Below are positions 55,595 through 64,000 of a stretch of DNA of 64,000 bases, in pieces. Origin of the DNA: Saprospiraceae bacterium. GTDB taxonomy: Bacteria; Bacteroidota; Bacteroidia; Chitinophagales; Saprospiraceae. The stretch spans positions 87,320 through 151,319 of the forward strand of contig JABDMH010000127.1 in the NCBI GenBank assembly GCA_013001595.1, read 5' to 3'. Positions within the stretch are counted from its first letter, which is position 1. Each line of letters begins with the position of its first letter. A model generated the notes under the pieces. It ran no database searches and was not told the origin of the DNA. It saw only the letters and a program-made list of their open reading frames with translations. Position numbers and translations under genes: made by a program.

Positions 55595-56818
55595 ATGCGC
55601 ATATTTGGATTTAACCTTAGTTGTCATGTGCAGCCTAGTTTTTTGCTGATCATCTTCGCTATTTCGTCAAGTGTATTATGGAGTCAGGGAAAATACTATG
55701 ATGAGCACATTCGATTCATTGCTTATCCTGGATTTCCCGATCAGCATTCCACTTGGAACGACATCGGTATCAGTCATACACATAAGGAAGTATATGTGGG
55801 TGTGACTAATCATCACGATAAAATTGCCTTGTATGCCTATGATATCATACAGGACTCCATGATTTCTTACGGATTTATTGATGAACAGGCAAATTTGCGA
55901 TCTCATCAGTGGCAGGGTAAAATTCATTCCAAGATCATTGAGGGACCCAATGGTCTGATGTACTTCTCTACGGATGGCGGCGAATCCCGGGAAGAATACC
56001 TCATGAACCACCCACACGGGTATGCAGGAGGGTTCTTCATGTCTTGGGATCCGGCACAAAAAAAATTACAGAATCTAGGGATGGGCTTGCCCTTTGAAAG
56101 TATCAAGGATATCGACATTGATCCTGCTACCAAGACTTTGTATGGAGTGACTTACCCTCAGGCTCATCTACTACTGTATCAGCCGCAAGAAAACATCCTT
56201 AGAGACCTGGGTAGGCTAGCTAGTGCGCATGTGCCTCGGGTCCTATTTACAGATCAATGGGGAAACTGTTATTATGTGGACTGGAGACAACGGCTGGTGA
56301 AATATGAAACGGTCTCAGATAGCCTGATCTTTGCTGACTCAACTCTACCGAAATTTACAGGCACACCTGGATCCACCATCATTACGGGCATAACGGCCTA
56401 TGCCAAGGATCTTGAAAAGGGCGTCATCTACTTGGTCACTTATGGGGCAAAAATAGTGGCCTTCTATCCTCAACAATCGGGCATTGGTGCCTGCAAAGAC
56501 CTAGGTGGTGTATTTGATCTACCACAGGGAACGGAGTGGAAGCCCTATGTCCCGAATCTGAATGTAGGCCTCAATGGAAAATTATATTATATCGTTGGGG
56601 GCCATGGTAATTTTATTAAGCAGGACAAAACGTTGATGATGGAATTCGACATTGAAAGTGGAGAAAAGGTTGTCCTCTATGAATTTCCCATTCATGAGAT
56701 TGCAGAGGCGACAGGCTCCGATGTCAGAGATGAATTCGGACATATTTATTTCGCCGGTCGGCGCAGACTGCCGGACAACATGAGTAAGCCCTTCCTAATA
56801 AAATATAAACCACAGTAA
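55595..56818 (+). CDS. Secreted beta-propeller protein 1 of the DUF4091 operon
   Basis: 407 residues from the ATG at 55595 (a TTG precedes it), with a signal peptide (F-L-L-I-I-F-A-I-S-S-S-V-L-W-S-Q). The body is repetitive, with Y-V-G-V-T, Y-G-V-T-Y-P and W-D-P-A-Q-K-K-L blocks, indicating a propeller of uncertain blade number. No catalytic motif is visible. It resembles the next protein (Y-G-V/L-T-Y-P and a repeated I-T/A-G type of strand), so the two are distant paralogues. Role probably carbohydrate binding or a poorly known hydrolase or lyase; I do not recognise the family. Confidence 0.6.
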   Translation: MRIFGFNLSCHVQPSFLLIIFAISSSVLWSQGKYYDEHIRFIAYPGFPDQHSTWNDIGISHTHKEVYVGVTNHHDKIALYAYDIIQDSMISYGFIDEQANLRSHQWQGKIHSKIIEGPNGLMYFSTDGGESREEYLMNHPHGYAGGFFMSWDPAQKKLQNLGMGLPFESIKDIDIDPATKTLYGVTYPQAHLLLYQPQENILRDLGRLASAHVPRVLFTDQWGNCYYVDWRQRLVKYETVSDSLIFADSTLPKFTGTPGSTIITGITAYAKDLEKGVIYLVTYGAKIVAFYPQQSGIGACKDLGGVFDLPQGTEWKPYVPNLNVGLNGKLYYIVGGHGNFIKQDKTLMMEFDIESGEKVVLYEFPIHEIAEATGSDVRDEFGHIYFAGRRRLPDNMSKPFLIKYKPQ

Positions 56819-56841
56819 GTTTGCATTTCCTACGAAGCATA

Positions 56842-58020
56842 ATGGGACGACCCACCATCCTCGCAGCATTCAGCTTGCTGATGTCCTATCAAAGCACTTT
56901 TGCGCAGTACTCCTTTTTTAATCCAGATGGTTCATTTGCCATTGAAGTATCACTACCCAACAGTGCTCTACCCCGACTACCGATTTATCGAAATGCCATT
57001 TCATCTTTGATGATCAAAGGAGACATCGTGGTAGGTGGAACGGCCAGTTCCATTGATCAATCTCCTTTCCTCTTTACTGCATCGCTTGCGAGTCAAGAAG
57101 TCTTGCAGATCTATGATCTTCAAGAAGTAGTCTCGAATCAGAAGTCAATGATTTCAGGCTTTGCCACCGGTGATAATCTGTCCTACATAGGCACAATCGG
57201 TTTGGATTCGGCAGGGCACCTGCTACAGCTAAATATTCATCAGGATGGGACATTGATCATCAAAGACCTAGGAATTCCTGTGCCTGGTGAAGGAATTCTG
57301 GCACTGACCTTATCCAAGAATAATCGCTCCCTATACGGTCTCACTTACCCTTCCGGAATATTCTTCAGCTACGACATACCGAAAAACATCATGCTGACCT
57401 TTGATAACCTTGTACCAGATGAAAAGACCAAGCGTATTCTCCATGATTATGCCCTTGACCCAATAGACTATTTGGGCAAGTCACTCATTGAAGACAACGC
57501 AGGCAAGATTTGGGGCAGCGCACCCATCAATGCACTATTTTCCTATGAGCCTAGCTCACAAACATTTGAGACATTCCCTGACCAACTCCCTGAAGTTTGG
57601 GGTAGGAGGACCCTCGGTGCAGTCGACTCCTGGGCCAAGTCCGAACAAGGCCTCATCTATGGGGGCAATGGGGGAGATGGTCAACTCTTTCTCCTTAGCA
57701 CTGAGAACGGGCAAACAAAAAATCTGGGTAAGCCGATTATGATGAATCGCCTTCGTGCACTTACTTTTGCAGCCGATGGAAGGCTTTATGGGTTGGCCGG
57801 TGGACCACCTGGCTACACTCATCTGTTCTCATTTGACAACGACCTTGGATTTCAAGATCTGGGCAATCCTGAATTCATCATGCGAGCTCCCGGAATTGAA
57901 CAGGGCATCCGGTGGCGAGGTTATAATCTCACTAGCATGTTCGCATCCGAAGACGGGAAATATATTGTGATGGGTGAGGATGAATCATTGAGTCAATTGA
58001 TGGTTTTCCCAGTACATTAA
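56842..58020 (+). CDS. Secreted beta-propeller protein 2 of the DUF4091 operon
   Basis: 392 residues from the ATG at 56842; a TTG at 56821 is in frame. Signal peptide (I-L-A-A-F-S-L-L-M-S-Y ... F-A-Q). Strand repeats such as L-Y-G-L-T-Y-P-S-G and D-G-R-L-Y-G-L-A-G-G-P-P-G indicate a propeller like the preceding protein. Gap to that gene is 23 bases. No active-site residues can be named. A paired function, for example two subunits or two binding specificities, is likely. Family not recognised. Confidence 0.6.
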   Translation: MGRPTILAAFSLLMSYQSTFAQYSFFNPDGSFAIEVSLPNSALPRLPIYRNAISSLMIKGDIVVGGTASSIDQSPFLFTASLASQEVLQIYDLQEVVSNQKSMISGFATGDNLSYIGTIGLDSAGHLLQLNIHQDGTLIIKDLGIPVPGEGILALTLSKNNRSLYGLTYPSGIFFSYDIPKNIMLTFDNLVPDEKTKRILHDYALDPIDYLGKSLIEDNAGKIWGSAPINALFSYEPSSQTFETFPDQLPEVWGRRTLGAVDSWAKSEQGLIYGGNGGDGQLFLLSTENGQTKNLGKPIMMNRLRALTFAADGRLYGLAGGPPGYTHLFSFDNDLGFQDLGNPEFIMRAPGIEQGIRWRGYNLTSMFASEDGKYIVMGEDESLSQLMVFPVH

Positions 58021-58125
58021 AAAGCTTGCATAAAGCCGAAGTTTCGAATTATAATGGCTCGAATTAAAAACCCCCATACTTTTCTAGTTCTTCCAATCAT
58101 ATCAACAAATACAAATATCATTTTC

Positions 58126-60057
58126 ATGCCACAAATAATCAAGGCCTTGTTGGCGATCATCTTCGGAAGCATGGTCTTTGGACGTAGCATTGCCATGCAA
58201 TCAACTTTACAAAACTCCTGGAGCATATCCGTATTACCCGCATCCATACGTTTGGATCCATCACAGAATACGATCATAGACCATAGATTTGATGCCGTTA
58301 ATCAAGAGCCTCCTACATATTCGAATCCCCTGATTGAAAACTGGATTTATGATGGAGAAAAGGTCGACCTCAAGGGGGCCCGTGGAGAATACATTTCCTT
58401 TCAGATTGTATTGTCTAACCTTGGCACAAATCCACTAAAACATATTCAAGTAGCAATGGAGGCATTTACAAGGCTGGATATTCCGTGGGAAATAAAACCG
58501 GAGCTCTTTTTGGAATGGGCTGTTGAGGTCAAGAATCCGAGTACGGGATATCCACAAGCATCCCTGGGTACGGGGTGGTATCCGGATGCACTAATTCCCT
58601 ATGATCAACTACAAGCTGACAGCTCGCTGGTACTACGCAGATGGACCTACCCACTGGAACTCCCTGATTTTAACAACCGGGTTGATGACCAGCAATCGAT
58701 GATTATCTGGGTGGATCAATACATACCTTTTGATCAAAGTCTTTGTCCGCCAGGCTTCTATGAAAGTGAGCTCACAGTATCCATCGGAAACGAATCTGCT
58801 CATATTCCGATCAAGCTGGAGGTGTGGAATTTTGCCCTTCCCAATGCGAACAAGTTCAAAGCCAGTTTGCAGCATGAAGGTTTTCTCAGCTCAATGAATG
58901 AGTCAGATGCGCTCAAGATTTATCAGCTGTTTAAGCGCAATAGAATTTCCTTAATGGATCCCACCTATAAACCTGTGATGACCATGTCTGATGAAAAACT
59001 GTCATTCGACTGGCAGTACTTCGACCATCGTATGGCAAAGTATTTTTCGGGAGAGGCCTTTAGCTCTAACTTTGGATATCACTATGGTCCCGGTTATGGA
59101 GAGCCGATTGAGTCCTTCATCCTTCCATTCAATGTCCAGGGTAAGCATGGTGGTCGTGGTTGGCCGGATATCGGTGGACCAGAAGAAGAGCGCCAAACCA
59201 AAAACCGCCGACTGTATCAAGAGGCCGTTCAGGAGGTGAGGAGCCACCTTCAAGCCCGCTTAGCACCCTCGAAGACTGAACTCACGGTATATCTAAACGG
59301 CCTGGATGAATCCTACTTTCCTGAAGCTTGGGATCGCATGGTGTATTACGGAAAGCTCTTCGATGAATTTTATCCGGAAGCCCGTTTCCGCATAGATGGT
59401 GGCTACAGTGAGGAGGCGATGGCAATTGTTCAGCATGACATCGACTCCTGGGCTTCTCATACCCTAAATTATGACGCGGTGATGATGCAGAAATACCAAC
59501 AAAAAGGCATTGAAGATTGGTTGTACGGTCCAATGCTGTATGAATCCAAGGTGAACAGCTGGGTAGGAAGCTCCACCTTCATCGACCTTCCTTTGATCAA
59601 TGACCGGGCCATCAGCTGGGCAAGTTGGAAATATCGAACCTATTCCTGGATAAGCTGGGGGATCGGCGCTGCATGGAAAAGAGCCTGGTATGATCCAGAA
59701 ACATGGAAAGATGCCTACAAGGTAGGCTCAGATTCTGATGCAAATTTCTTTTATAAAAAACTGAACGGCAATGGCATGCTGATTTATGGCCCGGGAATCG
59801 TACCCAACGTACGTGAGGCCTGTCCATCCATTCGCCTAAAAGCCATGCGTGACGGCGTCCAAGAATATGAATATATGCGCTTACTTACACAATTGACTGG
59901 AAGCACAGATGCAGCAGATACCATCGTAAATGAAATAATCCAAAGTCCCTTTGGTCCCAACTCCATCGGCAATTTAGATGTCTGGGTTTACGATGCCCAC
60001 TTATGGGATCAGGCAAGAATTAAAATGGGTAGTCGAATCCATGAGCTGTCTCGATAA
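58126..60057 (+). CDS. DUF4091 secreted glycoside-hydrolase-like protein
   Basis: 643 residues from the ATG at 58126 (58054 also possible), with a signal peptide. An N-terminal beta domain (G-A-R-G-E-Y-I-S-F-Q-I-V) is followed by a large barrel-like domain with L-N-G-L-D-E-S, W-I-S-W-G-I-G-A and the closing R-L-K-A-M-R-D-G-V-Q-E-Y-E-Y that defines DUF4091. Members are thought to act on glycans; some belong to recently defined glycosidase families, but I cannot assign activity. It ends the plus-strand run. The gene downstream is convergent. Confidence 0.85.
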   Translation: MPQIIKALLAIIFGSMVFGRSIAMQSTLQNSWSISVLPASIRLDPSQNTIIDHRFDAVNQEPPTYSNPLIENWIYDGEKVDLKGARGEYISFQIVLSNLGTNPLKHIQVAMEAFTRLDIPWEIKPELFLEWAVEVKNPSTGYPQASLGTGWYPDALIPYDQLQADSSLVLRRWTYPLELPDFNNRVDDQQSMIIWVDQYIPFDQSLCPPGFYESELTVSIGNESAHIPIKLEVWNFALPNANKFKASLQHEGFLSSMNESDALKIYQLFKRNRISLMDPTYKPVMTMSDEKLSFDWQYFDHRMAKYFSGEAFSSNFGYHYGPGYGEPIESFILPFNVQGKHGGRGWPDIGGPEEERQTKNRRLYQEAVQEVRSHLQARLAPSKTELTVYLNGLDESYFPEAWDRMVYYGKLFDEFYPEARFRIDGGYSEEAMAIVQHDIDSWASHTLNYDAVMMQKYQQKGIEDWLYGPMLYESKVNSWVGSSTFIDLPLINDRAISWASWKYRTYSWISWGIGAAWKRAWYDPETWKDAYKVGSDSDANFFYKKLNGNGMLIYGPGIVPNVREACPSIRLKAMRDGVQEYEYMRLLTQLTGSTDAADTIVNEIIQSPFGPNSIGNLDVWVYDAHLWDQARIKMGSRIHELSR

Positions 60058-60076
60058 GGTCGAGCTCTGATCGATG

Positions 60077-60901
60077 TCAAGGAAAATCACGATGATAATT
60101 CTGCAGGAGCAATGGCACATCATTTTCCATCAGATAAATTTTCCCCCTCAATTTCTTCTTCTCACCAGCGGCAAGGCCCCCAATACGAAAATCCGAATGC
60201 AAACAACGGATGACTCCCTGAAACAACTCGTGCCAGGGTTCCCAGGTTGTTGCCATCAACCATTTTCCATCGCCCGAAACACATCCAATTAAGCCGTTGC
60301 TGGGAATATGTGGATTGAGTGGTCTAGGATTAACATCTGCTGCAGGGACGTCGGTAGGTCGCCAAACTTGACCAGGTATATATCTAGCTTCCAATGCCCA
60401 ATCCTTCGTGGGCATAAATGCTACGGTGTCGTCTAAAAAAATGAAGCTGTTGGCAACATATGCATACTTGTCTGGATCATCCTGTGTACCCGTGAAATGC
60501 CCCACCCGAATGCATGGCTGAGCCCAGTGTGCATCAGAAGAATTCTTCGTTGGATTTATGGCGATAACTTTATATTCAATCCCATCGCGTACAACCTTAA
60601 TCCTATGAGTAACTACTACTCCATCAGATAAGCTGCAGCGAAGTTTCAATTTTGTTCGCTTCTTGTTGATCCCTACCAACTCTGTCGTATGCCCAATCAC
60701 CGTCTCATCCCAGACTCTGTCGTGCGCACCAGGTCTACAGTAGGCTTCTAAGTACCAAATCTCAATCATCCCACCAGGTAAGTTGTCTCCAGAAATGGTC
60801 AAGATATTGTCCACCCACGTCAATCGAAAAGGTCCCTGACCAACAGCAGGAATGGAGCAAACAGCGATAATAGAGGTCAGGAAAATTAGTTTTTTCCACA
60901 T
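60077..60901 (-). CDS. Secreted protein of unknown family
   Basis: 274 residues from the Met at 60901, with a signal peptide ending A-V-G-Q. The body is beta-rich: T-I-S-G-D-N-L-P-G-G-M-I-E-I-W-Y-L-E-A-Y-C, then L-I-G-C-V-S-G-D-G-K-W-L-M-A-T-T-W-E-P. I do not recognise it. It sits convergent with the DUF4091 gene and divergent from the NHL gene, within the carbohydrate block, so a substrate-binding or hydrolytic role is possible. The upstream start at 60949 adds 16 residues before the signal. Confidence 0.6.
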   Translation of the reverse strand: MWKKLIFLTSIIAVCSIPAVGQGPFRLTWVDNILTISGDNLPGGMIEIWYLEAYCRPGAHDRVWDETVIGHTTELVGINKKRTKLKLRCSLSDGVVVTHRIKVVRDGIEYKVIAINPTKNSSDAHWAQPCIRVGHFTGTQDDPDKYAYVANSFIFLDDTVAFMPTKDWALEARYIPGQVWRPTDVPAADVNPRPLNPHIPSNGLIGCVSGDGKWLMATTWEPWHELFQGVIRCLHSDFRIGGLAAGEKKKLRGKIYLMENDVPLLLQNYHRDFP

Positions 60902-61135
60902 CCGGCTAGGAGACTGTTGAAATAGATCTACGCTAAAAATACAATTCAAAATGAGAAGACAACATCAAAGATCGACTTGAGCCCGCCCAAAAATCACGAT
61001 ATCGCACATGGCTATTTTGTCGATCTTTTCATTTTGTGAAGATGCATTTTCCGGAGTGCAATCAATGTTGTAGATTTATTTCTTACGCTCTCAGAAAGAT
61101 CATCATCACTTGCGCTACCAAAACACAACCTCCAT

Positions 61136-62200
61136 ATGTCTAACAGAAGGTCATTCATGAAGAACGCCACCACTGCATCCCTGTCGCTGGCTATGCCCCA
61201 TATTCCGTTTGAAATCCTACATAAATCGACCATTCTCTCAGATGAGATCATTGGTCATGGCGCATTCCAATATCGAATTGAAAGAGCCTGGAGTGATCTG
61301 AATCCCGACGATCATCCTGTGAATAGCTGTCATGAAATGGTAATGGACCGGAGGCGAAGAATGATTATGTTGACAAATCATGCCAAGAACAACATCATCA
61401 TGTATGATCAGAGTGGCAAATACCTTGATAGCTGGACCTTAGATTTTCCGGGAGGTCATGGATTGACGATTCATGACGAAGGTGGAGAAGAGTACTTGTA
61501 CATCACTGATCCTGGCTTAGGTAAAGTAGTTAAGTGCACCTTAGAGGGAAAGTTGGTCATGGAACTAGATCATCCTGCTGCCATTGGTGCCTATGAAGCG
61601 CATGCACCATTTAAACCCACGGAGACCGCCATTGGGCCAAATGGTGACATCTATGTGGCCGATGGGTACGGTGCTCAATTTGTATTACAATTCGATGCAA
61701 AGGGCAATTTTATTCGCAAATTTGGCGGAGATAGTTTTCTGCAGCCGACCAAATTTAAGCAAGTACATGGGGTGGCCTTGGATACTCGCGATGCCAAAAA
61801 TCCAACTCTACTTTGCTCAGCGAGGATCAAGAATGCCTTTAAAAGATTTACCTTGGATGGGGAATTACTCGAGACCTACTATCTCCCTGGCGCCTTTATT
61901 AGCAGACCCGTGATCCATGGTGATGAACTGTATTCCGGTGTCTGTTTTGGCATGGAAAAAAACAACTACAACATGTTGATGAACAGAGGATTTGTCACCA
62001 TTCTAAACAAAGAAAATCAGGTCGTATCCAATCCCGGAGGTACGAAGCCCAACTATGAAGATGGGGTCTTACAATTAATGCTACAAGAGAAACCCATTTT
62101 CAAACATTGCCACGATGTATGTATCGATCAGGATAAAAACCTTTATGTCTGCCAGTGGAATGCAGGTGGCGTCTACCCCTATAAATTGCACAGGGTTTAA
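61136..62200 (+). CDS. Tat-exported NHL-type six-bladed propeller
   Basis: 354 residues. S-N-R-R-S-F-M-K-N-A (residues 2-11) is a twin-arginine signal. Repeats such as G-P-N-G-D-I-Y-V-A-D-G-Y-G and G-N-F-I-R-K-F-G-G, with L-Y-I-T-D-P-G, are NHL blades. Relatives include peptidylamidoglycolate-lyase-like and lactonase-like propellers; several His and Asp residues could bind a metal, but none can be assigned. Thirty-three bases before the esterase gene, so the two are probably co-transcribed. Confidence 0.8.
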   Translation: MSNRRSFMKNATTASLSLAMPHIPFEILHKSTILSDEIIGHGAFQYRIERAWSDLNPDDHPVNSCHEMVMDRRRRMIMLTNHAKNNIIMYDQSGKYLDSWTLDFPGGHGLTIHDEGGEEYLYITDPGLGKVVKCTLEGKLVMELDHPAAIGAYEAHAPFKPTETAIGPNGDIYVADGYGAQFVLQFDAKGNFIRKFGGDSFLQPTKFKQVHGVALDTRDAKNPTLLCSARIKNAFKRFTLDGELLETYYLPGAFISRPVIHGDELYSGVCFGMEKNNYNMLMNRGFVTILNKENQVVSNPGGTKPNYEDGVLQLMLQEKPIFKHCHDVCIDQDKNLYVCQWNAGGVYPYKLHRV

Positions 62201-62233
62201 TTTTTCAGAAATATTTATAAGAACTAGCCAATA

Positions 62234-63532
62234 ATGAACAAACAATTAAAGGGTTCCTTGATTACCATTTGGATTTTCTGTGTTGCCTCCATTGGTGGAT
62301 GGGCACAATCTCAAAAAGGAGATCTGATTCGAATTATGGTAAGTCCGTCTAAGCCTGACATGACCTATCGCATCAACCAACCCATAACCTTTAATATCTC
62401 GATCTATAAATTTGGTCAGCTGGTCCAAGGGGCTGAGATCAAATATGCCATTGGTTTGGAAAAAATGGATCCAATAGTGGAAGATCAAGTCATTCTTGAC
62501 AGTGGCACCACATCGATCAGCGCTGATGCGTTAGATCAACCAGGATTTTTACGCTGCATTGTTTCTTACGAGGAAAATGGAGAAACCTACAGCAATAGTG
62601 GGACAGCGGCCGTGGAGCCGGATAAGATAGTACCTACAGTTCCCTACCCGGATGATTTCTTGGCGTTTTGGCAAAAGCACATTTTGGAAATGGGCGAAAT
62701 ACCCCTAGAGCCAGAAATGACCCTCATGCCGGATGCATGTACCGATCGAAGCAATGTATACCACGTTTCATTTAGAAATGCAGATGGTCATATCTATGGC
62801 ATATTAAGCATGCCCAAAGTAGAAGGAAAATATCCAGCCATTCTAAATGTTCCAGGTGCCGGTGTTCGTCCTTACTATGGTAGTTTTTTAAACGAGGACG
62901 TCATTAGTCTTCAGATCGGTATTCATGGCATACCAGTGAATCTGTATGACTCAGAAGTATATGACAATCTAAGACATGGAGCCCTCAATGGGTATTGGAG
63001 ATCCAACCTCGATGATCCGGAAATGTATTATTTCAAACGAGTATATCTCGGATGCGTACGGGCGGTTGACTTTATTCATAGTCTGCCAGCATTTGATGGT
63101 CAAAACCTGGGCATCATTGGAGGTAGTCAGGGAGGAGCGTTGTCTATCATAACTGCGGGACTCGATGATCGGATCGATTATTTGATGAGCTTCTATCCCG
63201 CATTATGTGATCTCACTGGATATTTACACGGTCGTGCAGGTGGATGGCCGCATCTTTTTCGCGATGAATTTACCAACGAAGCAGATAAAATTAATACCGC
63301 CCCCTATTATGATGTCATAAATTTTGCCCGTCAAGTAAAGGCTGAGGGCCTATATTCCTTCGGATATAATGATAATGTCTGCCCCCCTACTTCCATTTAT
63401 GCAGCATACAATGTCGTAAATGTTACTAAGGGACTGGATCTCTACAAAGATGGTGCACATTGGATGTACCCCGAACAATTAGCTGCAGGTCAAAAATGGC
63501 TGCTAGATAAGCTTAGTGTGCCTAGAGACTAG
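62234..63532 (+). CDS. Secreted acetyl xylan esterase-like protein (CE7 type)
   Basis: 432 residues with a signal peptide (C-V-A-S-I-G-G-W-A-Q). An N-terminal beta domain of about 110 residues precedes an alpha/beta-hydrolase. The nucleophile elbow is G-G-S-Q-G-G with the catalytic Ser; Y-N-D-N carries the Asp and G-A-H-W the His, and R-P-Y-Y-G and R-A-V-D-F match CE7. CE7 enzymes remove acetyl groups from sugars and from cephalosporins. Here it fits deacetylation of a glycan. It is the last gene before the right edge. Confidence 0.88.
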   Translation: MNKQLKGSLITIWIFCVASIGGWAQSQKGDLIRIMVSPSKPDMTYRINQPITFNISIYKFGQLVQGAEIKYAIGLEKMDPIVEDQVILDSGTTSISADALDQPGFLRCIVSYEENGETYSNSGTAAVEPDKIVPTVPYPDDFLAFWQKHILEMGEIPLEPEMTLMPDACTDRSNVYHVSFRNADGHIYGILSMPKVEGKYPAILNVPGAGVRPYYGSFLNEDVISLQIGIHGIPVNLYDSEVYDNLRHGALNGYWRSNLDDPEMYYFKRVYLGCVRAVDFIHSLPAFDGQNLGIIGGSQGGALSIITAGLDDRIDYLMSFYPALCDLTGYLHGRAGGWPHLFRDEFTNEADKINTAPYYDVINFARQVKAEGLYSFGYNDNVCPPTSIYAAYNVVNVTKGLDLYKDGAHWMYPEQLAAGQKWLLDKLSVPRD

Positions 63533-64000
63533 CACATATTATTTGGAGCCGATAAATAGCATGTTGCATTTCAAAAAATGTTGATAATAATTTCCAAATT
63601 AAGTTCAATTATGAACTGGTTTTTAACTTGCAGTTTTTTGATTGCACCTAACTTCCATGCAATATTTGTGATGATCCGATAATCAACGGCGGAACAAAAA
63701 CCCCTTCGAAGGTCAAAATATTCGCGGCAAAAAGGTGTAATCCTAGGTCAGATCGTAGGCGCATCTTGGGGGGGATGAGAGTTTCGGTTCCGCTAGCCTC
63801 GAGATAAGATCAGATTCAAGAAAGCAAAAGGTTGAGCGTGCCAATCATCTCCCACCATGGTGGCAGATTTGATAGGTAATTTGTGAGTAGGACAAACCGT
63901 ATACCACCTATAAATGCTTCAATCACAAACGCGGGCCCAAGACCCCTTTTGAAGGGGTCAAAATGGCATTGAAATAAGATGGTCTTGCAATGATCTGCAG
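63533..64000. other. Gene-free right edge with short repeats
   Basis: No gene that I can support; the longest frame runs in from the right edge on the minus strand and stops after about 60 codons. ACCCCTT...GAAGG...TCAAAAT occurs at 63698-63719 and 63942-63964; the second forms GACCCCTT-TTG-AAGGGGTC. CCACCATGGTGG (63852-63863) is a perfect palindrome. Confidence 0.4.

Noticed and set aside
63698..63964. GACCCCTT/AAGGGGTC hairpin as an intrinsic terminator
   Set aside because: Too far from the esterase stop (over 400 bases) and without a clear T run on the coding strand.

Overview
The window looks like a chromosomal segment of a free-living, probably marine or soil Bacteroidota bacterium (Cytophagales/Saprospirales-like; genus not determinable by eye). 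Pointers are a DUF6090 protein, a membrane-anchored AraC regulator, short Bacteroidota-type lipoprotein signals, few Shine-Dalgarno sequences and a TAnnTTTG promoter element. I found no rRNA, tRNA, CRISPR array, intact insertion sequence or SusC/SusD pair. The left edge cuts an amino-acid permease.

Left part (about 0.8-15.8 kb): secreted catabolic genes, mostly on the minus strand. They are a CxxCH lipoprotein with a Tat-exported DUF362 protein, a DUF1697 protein, a secreted PHP-like protein, an OmpA lipoprotein, a translationally coupled BNR_4/DUF1961 pair and a GH43-CBM6 protein. On the plus strand follow a formylglycine sulfatase, a TPR/class III cyclase and a single-domain NAD(P)H-hydrate epimerase. 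This set fits breakdown of a sulfated or uronic-acid-containing polysaccharide without a Sus transporter.

Middle (15.8-47.4 kb): regulatory and stress-type genes separated by long, degenerate intergenic DNA. Included are an MDR oxidoreductase, a cyclase-TolB-TPR-AraC fusion, a PQQ dehydrogenase/cytochrome c/DUF1080 fusion, a divergent MarR/ABM-like pair, a YjhG-type sugar-acid dehydratase, an ECF sigma factor with a YciI partner, SRPBCC, AraC, PNPOx-like, DUF6090, NmrA, cupin, two further class III cyclases, a second BNR_4 protein, a YdeI protein, a UGT-like glycosyltransferase, a DUF4440 lipoprotein and an FAD monooxygenase. The gaps contain diverged dispersed repeats and gene remnants.

Right part (47.6-63.5 kb): a second secreted carbohydrate block. 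It has two DUF1593 (Sde182-like) paralogues, a 0.77 kb tandem repeat region with overlapping inverted repeats, a Tat-exported nitrilase-fold hydrolase divergent from a Tat-exported Gfo/Idh/MocA oxidoreductase, a DUF5009 acyltransferase-like membrane protein, two secreted beta-propellers, a DUF4091 protein, an unknown secreted protein, a Tat-exported NHL propeller and a CE7-like acetyl esterase. The Gfo/Idh to DUF4091 genes form a tight plus-strand run, probably one operon.

The points most worth a second look are the single-chain PQQ-cytochrome-DUF1080 protein (possible oxidative glycoside cleavage), four class III cyclases that all carry Gln at the usual purine-selecting Lys position, and the structured repeat at 50.96-51.73 kb.
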